The translations under genes were made by a program, and so were the position numbers. From Bisporella sp. PMI_857 (taxonomy: Eukaryota > Ascomycota > Leotiomycetes > Helotiales > Helotiaceae), in contig JAJSPD010000029.1 of assembly GCA_021307315.1 (NCBI GenBank), forward strand, positions 372,001 through 436,000: a stretch of 64,000 nt of DNA, read 5' to 3'. The notes under the pieces are model-generated. The model was not told where the DNA came from. It worked only from the letters and a program-made list of their open reading frames with translations, and ran no database searches. Below, piece by piece: positions 21,763-33,370 of this stretch. The stretch's first letter is position 1. Each line of letters opens with the position of its first letter.

Positions 21763-22662
21763 AACGAACGTTGTGAGGCGTGCATATAGCAGAAGGAGAT
21801 ATGAAGGAGTTGCGAAGCGATTTTGGTAGCGATTTTGATTGAGAAAAAAAGAGAATTTGAGGCGGAGTAGACACATGGAATCGGTCATGAAGATGAGGAG
21901 TTTATATATTGTGATCAGCTCTTTCTTTCTGTCGGCCATATTCACAGATTTCACTGTGGTATGTATACATTATAGAAATACAGATGCCATTGAGTAAGAG
22001 GTCTTTCGCGTTGTCACGTTCCGTGACTCTTCAATATCTAACGCACCGATTATTTTTCATGTCCTTCAGATCAACAACGCCTCTATGGAACCAGCTTCTG
22101 TCATGCGATGCCTCCGTGAACCTTGAACATCCCTTCCACCTACATACCTTCCCATTGCTGCTAGCGTCTCGTCACGTTGAATAGCCCTTTTGATTTCCCG
22201 CATTTTTACCAATTTCATGTTCATTCAACGTTCAAATGAGTCTGCTACAGCGTCAAATGCAACCATCTCATGCTTAGAACGCACGTTGCGCGCTGCTACT
22301 TAATAGTCTGAGCAACACACATCCAAATGGCAGCGGTTCAGACAGCGGTTCAGGAGCCATACAAGACCTTTGCGCGGTATCCTTTCCGCGGTTATGTTGG
22401 GTTGGTCGATGTATTAACTGGAATAAAAGCACAGGCGCAGAAAGTCCGTCGAACCCGCCTGTTCAGGCCAAAGATGTGAATGGCGAGCGGAGGCTGGTCC
22501 ACGCCGATACCTTGGGTCCACAGCCTAGAGCCACACTTCCACCTGTTTAATACCTCGCTGAACGGTTCGGGTTTTCTATCATCTTTTTCTCGTTCAACAG
22601 TCTAACACAAATGATCTCCCACGAGTAAGGGAGGACGTCATAATACTTCCTCTCGCCACAAG
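21763..22662. other. Intergenic, no gene seen
   Basis: 900 bp with only short frames. It includes a GC-rich stretch near 22,320-22,560 that may be a promoter of the former HET gene. Confidence 0.45.
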
Positions 22663-24210
22663 ATGGCGGCAGACGCGATCTACTCTCGCCTTTTAAATGG
22701 AGAGGTGAGACCGTTGGAGTTATGACGGGATGCTAAAGAGCCGTGTGGGTCTTTGCTTCATTGCTCAATGGATCACCCCCGGCCTTTCGAGGTAATTCCA
22801 TACGCCTGGTGAGTTTGCATCTTTGGTTCTTTTCAGCTACGGTAAGGTTCAAAATGTGCTTGATCATCTCGTTCTTGTTTGGCTAGGAGAAGCACCTACT
22901 AGCTTCGAGACGGCAGCCCGCAGAGTTCCAAATTTAATAGAGTCTTTGAGCAATGGCGACGGCAGTATGCCTCAGCTAACTTTGTCTCTGGCAGATGATG
23001 GCCTGCCTAGGTGGGATTCCCCACCATGGAGTCCGTTATTCTCGATGTACCATCGCGCCTGGTTTACACGTTTGTGGATGGTACAAGAGGTTGTGCTCGC
23101 AAAATCTGTTGGCGTTCTATTTGGTGGAGCCTCTCTTGACTGGGAAACTCTCCGTTCATGTGCGCATGTGCTTCTCATAGTCATTCGACCCGGCCAATTG
23201 CCACCAAATCAAGCCCTGATGGGTGCTGTTGAAGGATTGCACCTTATAGGAGAATTTGAATGCTGTCGCTTTTCGCCTCTGATTGCTCTCCTGTCAAGTT
23301 TTCATCGGCCAGCATGCTCCCTAGAATTTGATAAGGTATACAGTATGCTTGGGCTGGTCCCGGAGGAGGAGAGACTGGAGATCAAGGTTGATTACTCCTT
23401 GCCTCTGGAAGAAGTCTATCTCAACTGCAGCGAAATGGTTACCAGGACAGATACAACGCTCCCTCTCTTTAATTTAGCTTGTACCAGATCGAACGTCCTA
23501 GGTCTTCCTGGTGTCCAAATTTTAGCTGCCCACTATAACATAGTTCATTCTGTACAGACATGTTCTTCTACCACGCCGGTTGGCGTACCTTCATGGACAG
23601 GCACGCCCTCGCTGTTTCTCCTGATTCAGACAACATTCATGCTCGCGGAATTGCAGTTGATAAAGTAACGGGCATCATCCCTTCTAACTGGGGAGTAATC
23701 GTCGATGCGCACTCTACAAAAACGTTTATGGACCGGGAAGCTGCCGCCCTTTCGCTCGCCCAGCAGACCTACAATACCCCCTACGCCGTGCCAGAAATGC
23801 ATTGGCGAACGCTCATCGCTAATCGGAACCAATACGCGATGGTGCACGACCTGGATCTCAGCACAGATTACCAACTAATGAAAGAATCCTGGGCGTGTAA
23901 AGCGCAGTCTCGACCGCCGCCAACGATGGATGCTGAGCCACATTTCAAAGTATTCAGCTTTGGGGTGGGCGCCAGCGGTACTTGTTCGGGACGTACGTGC
24001 TTCGCTACTAGAGATGGACGGGTTGGACTGGGGCCTGCGGACATGGAAGGAGGGGATCTCGTCTGTGTTATCCTGTCCGGGCTGACACCGTATATCCTTC
24101 GTCGTAATGAGGACGGCCGGACCTATAGATTTATCGGCGAGTGCTACGTACATGATCTCATGGATGCCGAGGCACTAGACATGAGAGATCGGTGGGAGGG
24201 AGCTTGTTGA
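22663..24210 (+). pseudogene. Heterokaryon incompatibility (HET) domain gene relic
   Basis: The ATG at 22663 opens a HET-like N-terminus (IYSRLLNGEVRPLEL) cut by TGA at 22723-22725. The frame then resumes through HPRPFEVIPYAW to about 22810. The middle of the domain (normally CWG... and WIDALCINQ) is missing: the sequence jumps to YGKVQNVL...VLVWLGEAP. The frame is then open through FTRLWMVQEVVLAKSV and FDKVYSMLGLVPEEE. A second frame break lies near 23550-23570; the C-terminal part (FYHAGWRTF...GLGPADMEGGDLVCVI...RFIGECYVHDLMD) continues in another frame to the stop at 24210. HET proteins trigger cell death after fusion of unlike strains. This copy looks non-functional, and the TGA could come from CGA by C-to-T change. 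The break near 23,560 might instead be a cryptic intron. Confidence 0.7.
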
Positions 24211-24251
24211 AGAGGACTTTGAGATCACATAGTATTCTTACATTCCTAATC

Positions 24252-26573
24252 TCAATCACTCTCCTCCTCATCGCTGCTCTCCTCTTCCGCGTCCTCCAAC
24301 GCCTTGATAAAAACCCCCGTTTTCTCCCTCACCTTGTCCTCGCTGTTCCCTTCCTCCCACCACCGATTGAAGGCCTCCTCCTCCACCACCTCCCGATTAT
24401 AAAGCTCCAAGCAAATCACCGGTAGGATCCCCGCTCCTCCTTTCCTCGTGCTGAGATCCTTCTGCAAGCATGCCATAAAATCGACTTGCTCATCCTCGCC
24501 CCCGTCAAGCCCTATCGCGCTCTCAACTAAGAACTTTGTCGCCCCCTTGATGTTGAAAGTCTGCGCCGCAGCCTTCGCGGCCTCAACACCAGACTCAACC
24601 AATTGAGCGATGCGCTTGCTGAAGGCGGTCGCGATCGCCCGGCGGATTTGGTGATCTGACGCATTGTTTGACAGACGGAGACCCATGAATTCTAGCTTTG
24701 CGGCGTCCATGTCGCCTTTGGTGTCGGAAAGGGCCTCGAGAAGCCCCTGCACGGCGTCGTGGTGGAAGGACTCGTTCGTGCCTTCATCCTCACTGATGCT
24801 GGTAAAACTCGTAGTACGCTCGCGCTGTTCCAACTCATCGTCGTCGTCCTCGACTTCGGACGTGAATGTTGAGATCGAGTCGGTGGATAGGTTGAGGTGG
24901 GCGGTGCTGTAGACGAGCGAGGATGACAGGGCCGCAGCGGACTCGTCTTCGAACTCGTCATCTGACTCTGGGAGCTCGTAGCCCGATCCGGTGGGACCTA
25001 CGACCGCGGGATCGGCGGGTACGCGAGCTAAAGGCTCACCTTGGACGTCTGAGCGGCGGCGTTTGGCGCGCGTGATACGTTTCCCTGGCGGGACGGTGGT
25101 GTTGTCTGCAATGACGACTTGATATGAGATCAATGCACCGGGGCTAACGGTGCAGTTCCGCCCAATGGATGCTTCGTTTGCTATTATAGCTCTAGTAATG
25201 GTCGTGTTGTCGCCTACGACAACGTTATCCCAGAGAAAAGCGTTCTGGATCGTGACGTTCTTCCCGATTTGACAAGATTGCCCGATGATGCAGTTGGAGA
25301 GAATGCTGCCGTCACCTATGCTGGTGTCTCTTCCTAGAATTGTACATTTCCCAGTTTTGCATGTTCGCGCTAGCACGACACCGTTTTCTTTGCAGAGACC
25401 TCCGCGCGAGAACCTGTAGGTCTGCCCGTCAAGGAGGTTGCTGTCTGGTACTAGAGGGTATGTCCATCGTCCTAAGACGTCCCTGCTAACTGCTTCGTAT
25501 GATTGTAAATTTGAGACTCTGGCTGCGTAGTGATCATCTACGATTTCTGTATGTATCGTCTTTCCGTTCAGCTCATAGTCCTTTAGCACACCATGCAAGA
25601 AATTTCGTCGTGGGACTTCGTAGTCGAAACTCTCTGCCCATAGCGCGAGGACATCTGGGGTGCAGATGTCGATCCCACAATCAATCAGGTCTGTCCTAAT
25701 CTCCATTTCCGTATGTTCTTTGATCAAATCCGGATCAATGTTCACGTATCGATTCGCTTGCAATGGATGCATTTCCTCGTAATGCAAACACCGGTCTTTG
25801 GTTGGGTCAATCACGAAGACAGGCTTTATCCCATGCGCCTTCGTCCTATGCTCTCCCACACCTCCCTCTCGCAGAATCATGGTCATAATCGCATTCTTAT
25901 CCGTCGTTCTTCTCTTCCTGTGCCGCTCGAGCGCCTTGTCAATAGGCAAATTACTAACGAGGTCGCCATGCACTAGCAAGAAGTCTCCAGTAATCAAATC
26001 TCTTGCATCTAAATCACGAAGGGCGTCGCCTACGGACCGCGCTGTGGTCTTGATGATCTCGAGCGAGGCGAAGGGTGCGGCAGGTGAATAATTCGGCGAC
26101 CATTTTGAGGAGGAGAGGTAGGATTCGATGGCACTGGTGTGTGCGCCGCAGTAAATATAGATGGTAGTTACGCCAGACATTGCGAGGAACTCGAGGGTGT
26201 ATTCTATGAGTGGTGTATTTGCTAAGGGGAGAAGACACTGCAATGGTCAGCCATGATCCCATGGTCTTTCATCCCTCCTCAAGTCTTCCACTCTTTATCC
26301 TCTTGTGAATCGAGCGGGAAGCACTTACCCTCGGCACCTCAAGCGTAAAAGGATTAAACCTCGTCTCGAAAGAATCCGCAAGAATCTATGCACCAAACCA
26401 TTAGCCAGGCCATTGTTCATCACACCCCCTCCCCTTCCTTCTCATTGTGAACCACATACCACGGCCTGCAACGTCTCTTCCCGCTCCTCCTCTTTCTTCC
26501 CGGAACCACCAACAGCACCACCTTTCTTCCCCTTCCCACCCGCCTGCTTCGCGCCCCCGGCTTTCTGCGCCAT
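24252..26573 (-). CDS. GCD6: Translation initiation factor eIF2B subunit epsilon
   Basis: Three exons (26573-26460, 26385-26329, 26237-24252) total 2157 nt, 718 residues; yeast Gcd6 is 712. The subunit is the catalytic part of the GDP-GTP exchange factor for eIF2 and controls global translation. A Lys/Gly-rich N-terminus leads to VILADSFETRFNPFTLEVP and CLLPLANTPLIEYTLEFLA, the nucleotidyltransferase-like domain. A left-handed beta-helix follows, with hexapeptide repeats (TSIGDGSILSNCIIGQSCQIG). An acidic linker (EVEDDDDELE) leads to the C-terminal W2/HEAT exchange domain, ending in the acidic-aromatic stretch FNRWWEEG and a Glu/Asp-rich tail. The gene ends 41 bp from the HET relic, tail to tail. 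Intron 1 has a normal GTATGT donor. Confidence 0.95.
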
Positions 26574-27698
26574 ATCTCTTAGCTATTCGGTCCTCCCACG
26601 CCGTATCTGAATCCCCTCCTCCAATTAATTCCCCTCCCACACACAACCCACTTTATCTATCACGATATTGCTCCTTCTTGAAACTTGCAAAAATCCGCTT
26701 TTAAAAACCCTCTCTATTATTCTTATAAAATCTTAATATTTGAAAAAGGGTTTAAACGTTTGCGTCGTTGTCGTCGTTGTGTAATCCACGTCCAAAAACT
26801 TCCCATGTTTCCTACTGACTCACCCTGCTCCCCCAAAAATTAAAAAAGAGGCCCCAGCTTAAGCGTGTCGGGCTAAGAAACCCCCCCCTCTCGTCCCCCC
26901 CCGCGAGGCTGTAAGAGTCTCCCCCCTCCTCGCCAGGAACGGCGGAGGGGACAGCCTCGCTCCTAGGGCTACTACCAGCTTTCAGCATGTTTGTTTGCTG
27001 ACATGGCTGTTGGTGGGCCTGGACCTCGGCCGACCATCCCTCCGACCTTCATCAGCCCATCTCCCCACGGTCTAGATCACCATCGATGCACTTAAGACTC
27101 CAGGGGCTGAACTACCTTATTTTGACCTCTTTTCTCTTTCTCTTTCTCTTGTTTCCTTCTTTGTTGTTTGCAGGTGCTTTGGGGGCGCGGATTTGTTGCA
27201 ACGATGTGCGGTTGTTGGCAGCGGCGGTTTGACAGATCGTCACTAGGGATCATACTACTCAAAAAGATACAAGTTTACTTTTCGAACTTTCTCATTCACC
27301 TCCGTATTAACAGCTATCGCGCAATTATGGGCACATAGCATTCCCTCCCCCCCGCCTTCTTCATCAAACAATCCATCGATCCTGCTTTCCTCCTCGTCGC
27401 GGGTATTTCCCATTGCTGTAATATCCTGCAAGTCTCCATCTATCGTATGCTCTGCATACTAACCCGCATTTCCGCCCATCAGCCAAACATAACACCATGA
27501 CGCCGAGCAAATTAATCCCTCCATATTCAATCGATATGCCAAAGAATGTTCGATCAACCCCAGCAACAGAATATCATCCGCTTCCCTAAATTCGGGGCTT
27601 CCTCGAAAGTCGACGTGGAAAATATACATTGGAATTGAATAAGCAATACAGATGCTCCAGGCTTTTCAATTGAATACTCCATCCTCTCGATGGCCATC
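26574..27698. other. Intergenic, low-complexity C-rich tracts
   Basis: 1.1 kb between the start of the eIF2B-epsilon gene and the 3' end of SKN7. It contains C runs near 26,880-26,930, CT-rich tracts near 27,130-27,160 and CTC/TTC runs typical of a fungal promoter. Part is probably the 3' UTR of SKN7. No supported gene. Confidence 0.45.
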
Positions 27699-29992
27699 TT
27701 ACTGTGCGAAAGACCCGGGAGGACCGTACATTCGTTGCCTCTTGGCATCCGGACTGTCTTCAGCTGGAGCACCGCTCATATCTGACATGACTCGTCGATG
27801 TGGTGGACCTCTGTTCACCCCCATTGGCGCTGGTGCATAGCCCGACTGCTGAAGTCCAGGCTGTGGTGGAATATTAGCTTGTTGCTGAATCATTTGCTGT
27901 TGCTGAAGCACGGATTGTGGCTGGTGCATCTGCTGTTGAATGGGCGGCATGCTGGCATATTGCCCCGGATCTCTCATGGGCTGCTGCATGAAATTGCCTG
28001 AGTTATTGGCAAGAGGTGTAGAGGGATGTGGCATTTGGTTGGTAGGAGAGTTCCACGTGGCTGAGGCTGGCGACTTGCCTGCCGATGTCTCATCTTTCAG
28101 ACCCGCTGCTCCCGCAAGCTGGCCCATATTCAAACCTAGCTGTCGAGGCGGTTGATTTGTGCTTACAAACCCTCCGGTTTGCATGGCAGGTTGTGAGTAT
28201 TGTGATTCCTTGAGATAATGTGGTAAATTCTTCATAAGAATTCGAAGCATGCCATCCTTAGTGAACGGCTTTGGGAGAACATCGTTCATGCCTGCATTGT
28301 TGTCAGCAAGTGCCTGACATCTGCATCATATCACCTTACCATATCTGAAGTACATGTTGATATCATCTGCTCGAATATTCGATGTCATGGCAACTATAGG
28401 CAGGTGAGGGTGTATCTCTCTGATACAGACGGTAGCTGAGACTCCGTCGAGGTGAGGCATAATAATATCCATCAATATGACATCGAACTGATTGCGGCCG
28501 TTATTAACCTTGCTAACAGCTTCCAGGCCATTTTGCTAATTTGAATTAGTCAGGATTATTCAACCAGGGGTCAAGGGTCTTACAGCAATCTCTACGCCGC
28601 ACTCAAAAGACTGCAAAAACTTGGAACCTATCTTTGCACATAACCGGTCATCCTCTACGAGCAACACGCGAGGTTTAGTCGGGCCCCAAACAGATTCTCC
28701 GACATGTTTTCGCTCAATACCTGAGGTTTCATCATGGATATCATCCGGCGTGGATTCTACAGCCAAAACGCCATTCGCGGGCAATGCATAAGGGATATTG
28801 TTGGCATGTTCACTGTTGATCGGATCGATACCATTTGTCTGACCAACCGGGTATACCATGTTGTCCAGATCATTGAGAACTGTGAAATGGTGAGCGGCTT
28901 TAGAGCCTTCGGACCGGGGCACCATACCAGAGCCACTCTGATCATTAGGAGGAGTGGAGAAATCTTCTACGTTATAGTTGTGGTGTGTCAGCTTTTCTAG
29001 ATTTGTGTCAGGTAAATGCTCTACGGGTAATTCGTTTAGTAATTTCGAAGCATTCTGGAGCGGCGATGCTGGATGCTCATCGGGTTTGTTGTGGTCGTTG
29101 GCTATAGATTGTTGCCCGGTGTTGACATCATATGGTGCACCGACTGCGCTAGACCGTCGTTCTCCATCAACTACATGTAGAAAGCCCATAACATTCTTCA
29201 TCACCGCGTCATGATTCTTGACAAACTTCTGCAGTTGAACAACTTGCTGGAGGAGGATGACGTGACCCTGCGCAAGATCATTATACTTATCGTGCATCTG
29301 CTGTAGCTGCTGTTGTGTCGCCAGCAGCTGTCCATGAATCAGGTCTATCTGCTGCGATGGGACCATAGATCCGTCCTCGGCATTCTGCGTTGGTTTCCGG
29401 GTAGTTGGCGCTTTCCGTCGGATGTTATCCAAGGAGTCCTTATTATCAGCTCTGAAATCTGGGTGTCTAAACTCCCAAGCCTGCCCAAGATTAATTTCTG
29501 ACACATTAAAACAAGAGGGTGACTGACTCCGGGCCCGTATTGCGATGGAGTATTGTCCTCATTGTTCTGTCTGACTTTATGGAAGTCGTATTTATTCAGC
29601 TGGCGAACGAAGCTTGCAAAATTGCTGTGCTTGAAATGTTTCGGCAGGATGTTCTTGGTAAACTTATCGTTCTGTAAAATATCAGTATCCATCGCGGAGA
29701 CGAAGTGAATTGGACGGCATGCCTCGAGAACCACGAAACTATTTTTATCTTCACCCCATCGTACAATGTCAAGATGACTAGAGTCCTCTAACATCCTAGT
29801 GCCAAGTCAGTATCCCAATGCAGCAGACTCCTCCAGCTTTGTAGCCCCCAGAGATCTTGACGCACTTGTACAATTTGCGAACCTAGATCGTGTCAGCGTC
29901 ATCAAGGTTTTGCCCCGCTTGGTCCAAGAACATACGAAGTCGCTGGAGTTATTATTGGTGGCAGAGCCAGCCATATCGTCGGATTTATTCAT
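27699..29992 (-). CDS. SKN7: Response regulator transcription factor Skn7/Prr1
   Basis: Seven exons plus an optional split: 29992-29936, 29882-29866, 29795-29723, 29671-29528, 29480-28584, 28535-28340 and 28291-27699, totalling 1977 nt (658 residues). The N-terminal HSF-type DNA-binding domain (residues about 19-110) reads VRKLYKMLEDSS, FTKNILPKHFKHSNFASFVR and AWEFRHPDF. A coiled coil (LIHGQLLATQQQLQQMH) follows. The receiver domain starts RVLLVEDDRL, with phospho-acceptor Asp419 (VILMDIIMP) and Lys469 (LPKPFT). The tail is Gln/Pro-rich. Skn7 receives phosphate from the Sln1-type phosphorelay and controls oxidative and osmotic stress genes in the nucleus. The intron at 29722-29672 starts with GC rather than GT. 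Exon 2 is only 17 nt. Confidence 0.94.
29672..29722 (-). other. GC-AG intron within the SKN7 DNA-binding domain
   Basis: 51 nt starting GCATGC after a GAG codon and ending TTTTACAG, with a TACTGAT branch-like site. The protein needs VVLE joined to NDKFTKN. It is a multiple of three with no stop, so retention would insert 17 residues in frame. Confidence 0.65.
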
Positions 29993-31335
29993 CTTTGACG
30001 CAGCTGTTTGAGGCCCTGCTCATAAATGCCAATCGAGGCGCGACGCCAGATGCAACAACCCGTCCTTTTCGTCCTCATGTATCAAGAGACACGGCCGTCC
30101 GCCAATGCTGTTTGAGTCGAGGGTCGAGGTTCGACGGGGTACAATGATGTCGGCGACCAGAGGCACCAGGTCCCTTGGTATATGCTTGTTCGATGGAATG
30201 GGTGTGATATGATCTAAGCTGGGGGTAAATAGGCGCTATGGAGGATGAGATTTAGAGCGGCTTTTTCTGGGGTGGGAATAATTGAATCAAGTGTTTGGTT
30301 GCAGTGTTGTAGATCTAGGCATGGCTGGAAGAGGCTCGGGGGGCAGGAATGAAAGACATTAAAGAAAGAAAGGGTGAGTTTAAGTTAGCTGGGTGTGTGG
30401 TAGTGGTGGTAGGTGGTGGTGGTGGTGGTGGTGGTGGTGGGGATGCAGAAGCTAGACCCCCCAAGCACAAGCAATAGAGCAAAAGAGCCCAAAGATACAA
30501 GGGGGAGCAGGGGAGGAGCAGGGGGGATGGGAGAGAGGGGGGGGAAGGAAAAGGGAAGGGGGAAGTGCAAATCTCAAGTGCAAAAGTGCAAGTGGCAGTA
30601 GCAACAGCATCAATTGAAATGTGATGTCGATCAACTTGGCTTTTTCCCAGGGCATCCCAACCAATCATAAGTCATATTCATCGCGGGGCGTAAAACAGCC
30701 GGAATGCCACCTAGCACTTCTTGGCGTGAAGCTGATGCATCCACCCCTCCTTTTCTTTTTTTCTGCCTCCCGGGTTTCCTTTTCCTCTTCCCCCCCGAGG
30801 TTCCCCCCTAGAACACACCACAGAACCAGGTGGTGATGTAGTATCACGTGCCAATGAAAAGACCAAAAACAACATTTAATTGGTGGATAAGAGCAAGGCT
30901 CGTGACAGCCCGGTTGGCGAAAAGCGGTGAGGCGGAAGTGTCGTCCTGTATCCCTAAACGAGGGGTGTTTCTATCCGCCAGCTCAGCTTGAAGAGGGGAG
31001 ACATTCTCCATCTAGCAAGATCATCGAACCCGGGCCATTTTTAATCGCAAATTACTCTACATCCTCCATCCGCGTGCCCAAAGATCAGAAAAAAAAAGCA
31101 AATTCACTTTTTTTTCCCACCCAACCCATCATCATCAAACCAGCTACAACACTAAGTGTCCTTGCCTCCATATTTTATTTCCTCCCCCTACTAACTGCTA
31201 TGCCGCTACCACCCGTTCCATGCGATGCATTTCCATGGGTGGCTTCCTTTCTTTGTTATTTATGCTTCGGTCTTGTTGCTGAAGAGAAGGGTAAATACCG
31301 GATCAGTTGTGGTTTTGAACTATTCCTGCACCAAA
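29993..31335. repeat. SKN7 upstream region with a GGT microsatellite
   Basis: 1.3 kb upstream of SKN7. A GGT trinucleotide run spans about 30,403-30,441, followed by purine-rich GGGGAGCAGG-type tracts to about 30,560 and CT-rich tracts at about 30,750-30,800. It probably holds the SKN7 promoter and leader. Frames over the repeat are repeat artefacts. Confidence 0.55.
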
Positions 31336-31835
31336 ATGTCGGTTCAGCTCACAACCACCATTGCGACCAGGGTCAGCAGCGGCATGACCTCATCGCCAAG
31401 CCTCAACCAGATCTTTTCATGGGTAAGCTAGAGGATCCGTCATTTCTCCCTTGGAAAAAAAATAATTAAACTCTCAGAAAGGCCAAAATCAAAATCAAAA
31501 ATTGGTCCGACGGCCAAAAAGAATATCCTGACTTGCTTATGATATTGAAGCTCACCGTGCTTTTTTGGATATGATGATACTGATGATGATGATGTTGTTG
31601 TTGTTGCGCGACACCGAGATCTCAGCGTTGCAGCGAAACACGCAGGTAATGCTTGGCCTAGCGTCCACTCGGCTGTTTTTAAACTTCACAACAACCTCAA
31701 GCTTAACATGCTAAATTTTGCAGAGATGAGCGGCCATATCAACCATTTAGAAACGATTATATACTCCCCAGTGCGTCCCGAAGCCACTAATGGCCTGACA
31801 AACTGGAAAGATTCATGATAGACCTGGAAAATGCT
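31336..31835 (+). other. Possible decayed gene of unknown family
   Basis: An ATG at 31336 opens 29 codons ending at a good GTAAGC donor (31423). Downstream pieces look coding but lie in different frames: NWSDGQKEYPDLL near 31,500, then IEAHRAFLDMM across an ATG/TTG repeat, then RDTEISALQRNTQ, and after a further intron-like gap MSGHINHLETIIYSPV. At least one one-base break (near 31,537) is needed to link them. I do not recognise the family. It may be a broken small coiled-coil gene. Confidence 0.25.
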
Positions 31836-32637
31836 GTACCGACTCTGATTTTAGTGTCAGGTAGCTTCAACCTGAAACAATCCCATCAATTGCTAATGGT
31901 AACCAATAGCCTGATTCGTTGCACGTGAAAATTGCTGGTGTCGGTCAAACCGAAAGTCTATCTGATGTGAATATGGGCATGTAGACCTTCCGATACGTAG
32001 AAATCTCGAGGTAACTAAGTCAGTGAGACGACGCATTATTAACATAGCAATTAGAACAGGAGCTTAAATGGCCCATACAAGGTTATCTAGAAAGTTATTT
32101 CAGTCATGAGACATACTTGCATATTCTCAACGATATCCTCATGCGATCGTACTCCTGCAGGTTGAGGATAACATTAATGCGCCTGATTATTGGGGTCCGT
32201 GTTTGAGAAGAGAACAGCTAGTCAATCCTATCTTCCTAGCAGCCAGAGTATCCATCCACCATACAATAGAGTTCATGTCACCATTTCTAAACTCATCAGC
32301 CTTTGATCTATCATTTCCTACGAATCTATGCCGAGGTCATGCTGCCACTTTGAGTTATTGATGATGTGGCACCTTGTGCAGGTAAATCACCGTCAGTGGT
32401 TTAATAATGCACTTTAGTGATAAGCGTTGGACATATCGGATCAAAAATAGTAACATGGAAGCCAATACGCTGAGGACATACTGCCTGAGTAGCTCTTCTC
32501 ACATCACAACCGTAAAGCTGTTGTCATCACAGGCCTCAACAAAGCAACAAGTCACATCCGTCGTCAATGTAGTCCTAATTTGATTCGTTAAAACTCGTCT
32601 TAAGGTCAATATCAACTTGAATTTTCCCGATATCTTC
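31836..32637. other. Intergenic, no gene seen
   Basis: AT-leaning sequence with only short frames. It is the 3' flank of the DUF167 gene. Confidence 0.5.
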
Positions 32638-33130
32638 TCAATCAATAGATCTTTCTAATCTCTGCAGTATAGTAGAAACAAGCCTTTCTTCGTCTCCACT
32701 AGCATCCACGCCGGTGATAGCAACCGTCTTGTCTCTTGATTTGAGACCTCGGATGATCTCGACATCTGACTTTGGGATCTTCAAAACCTGCTCTCATACG
32801 CATCAGAATACGGTTGCTAAATATCCATAAAGAATGAAAGGCGCGAATGTTTAAACAATGAAAAGCAGCTCCAGAACTAAAGAGATGAACCGATCCACAA
32901 CACAAAGCAAAGAAATTACCAACACTACTGAATAGTTCTCTCACAGCCTTATTTGCCTCGCCTTCCTTGGCACGTGCCGAGACGCAAACCTCGACGGCAC
33001 TTGCACCGATATGACTGATGCCTTCACGTTGCTTGCTCGCACCAGGTTTGACGTGACACTGTACTTGTATGGAACCCAAGGCGCCTCTTTTAGATGCAGC
33101 AATATACCGAATTGCTGACACTGAAGACAT
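32638..33130 (-). CDS. DUF167 (YggU-like) family protein
   Basis: Two exons (33130-32924 and 32787-32638) give 357 nt, 118 residues. The DUF167 core is clear: VQCHVKPGASKQREG, then VEVCVSARAKEGEANKAVREL, LKIPKSDVEII and GLKSRDKTVAI. The family is small, found in bacteria and eukaryotes, and of unknown biochemical function. The intron is 136 nt, longer than most here; the GTTGGT donor is chosen because it restores SSVLKIPKSDVE. The gene starts 240 bp from the divergent HAD-domain gene. Confidence 0.85.
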
Positions 33131-33370
33131 TGACTTGTTCAGGGAAACATTCTGAGGCTCCCATTACCTAGCCTAGAATAATGCCAAGCCGCTATCCCCT
33201 ATATGGACATGTACGCGACATGAGGGACGGCAAGGCTGGATTTTCGAGGGCGTTCTTGAACTTTAAATTATGTAGAGGCTGTCACAGAACTACTCAACAA
33301 TAACTGCATACGGCAGCTCTCTTCTAATTTCTACAGGGGCCTTCGTATATGGAATTATTCTGCAATCAAG
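33131..33370. promoter_or_regulatory. Short divergent promoter, DUF167 / HAD-SAK gene
   Basis: 240 bp between two divergent ATGs, compact enough to be a shared promoter. No clear element was picked out. Confidence 0.4.

Noticed and set aside
23500..23575. An intron that might repair the HET gene
   Set aside because: Possible donors (GTCTTC, GTGTCC) are weak, and the missing N-terminal core would still leave the gene broken.
30315..30668. Frames rich in poly-Pro/Thr or poly-Val over the GGT microsatellite
   Set aside because: These are repeat-driven and lie in the SKN7 upstream region.
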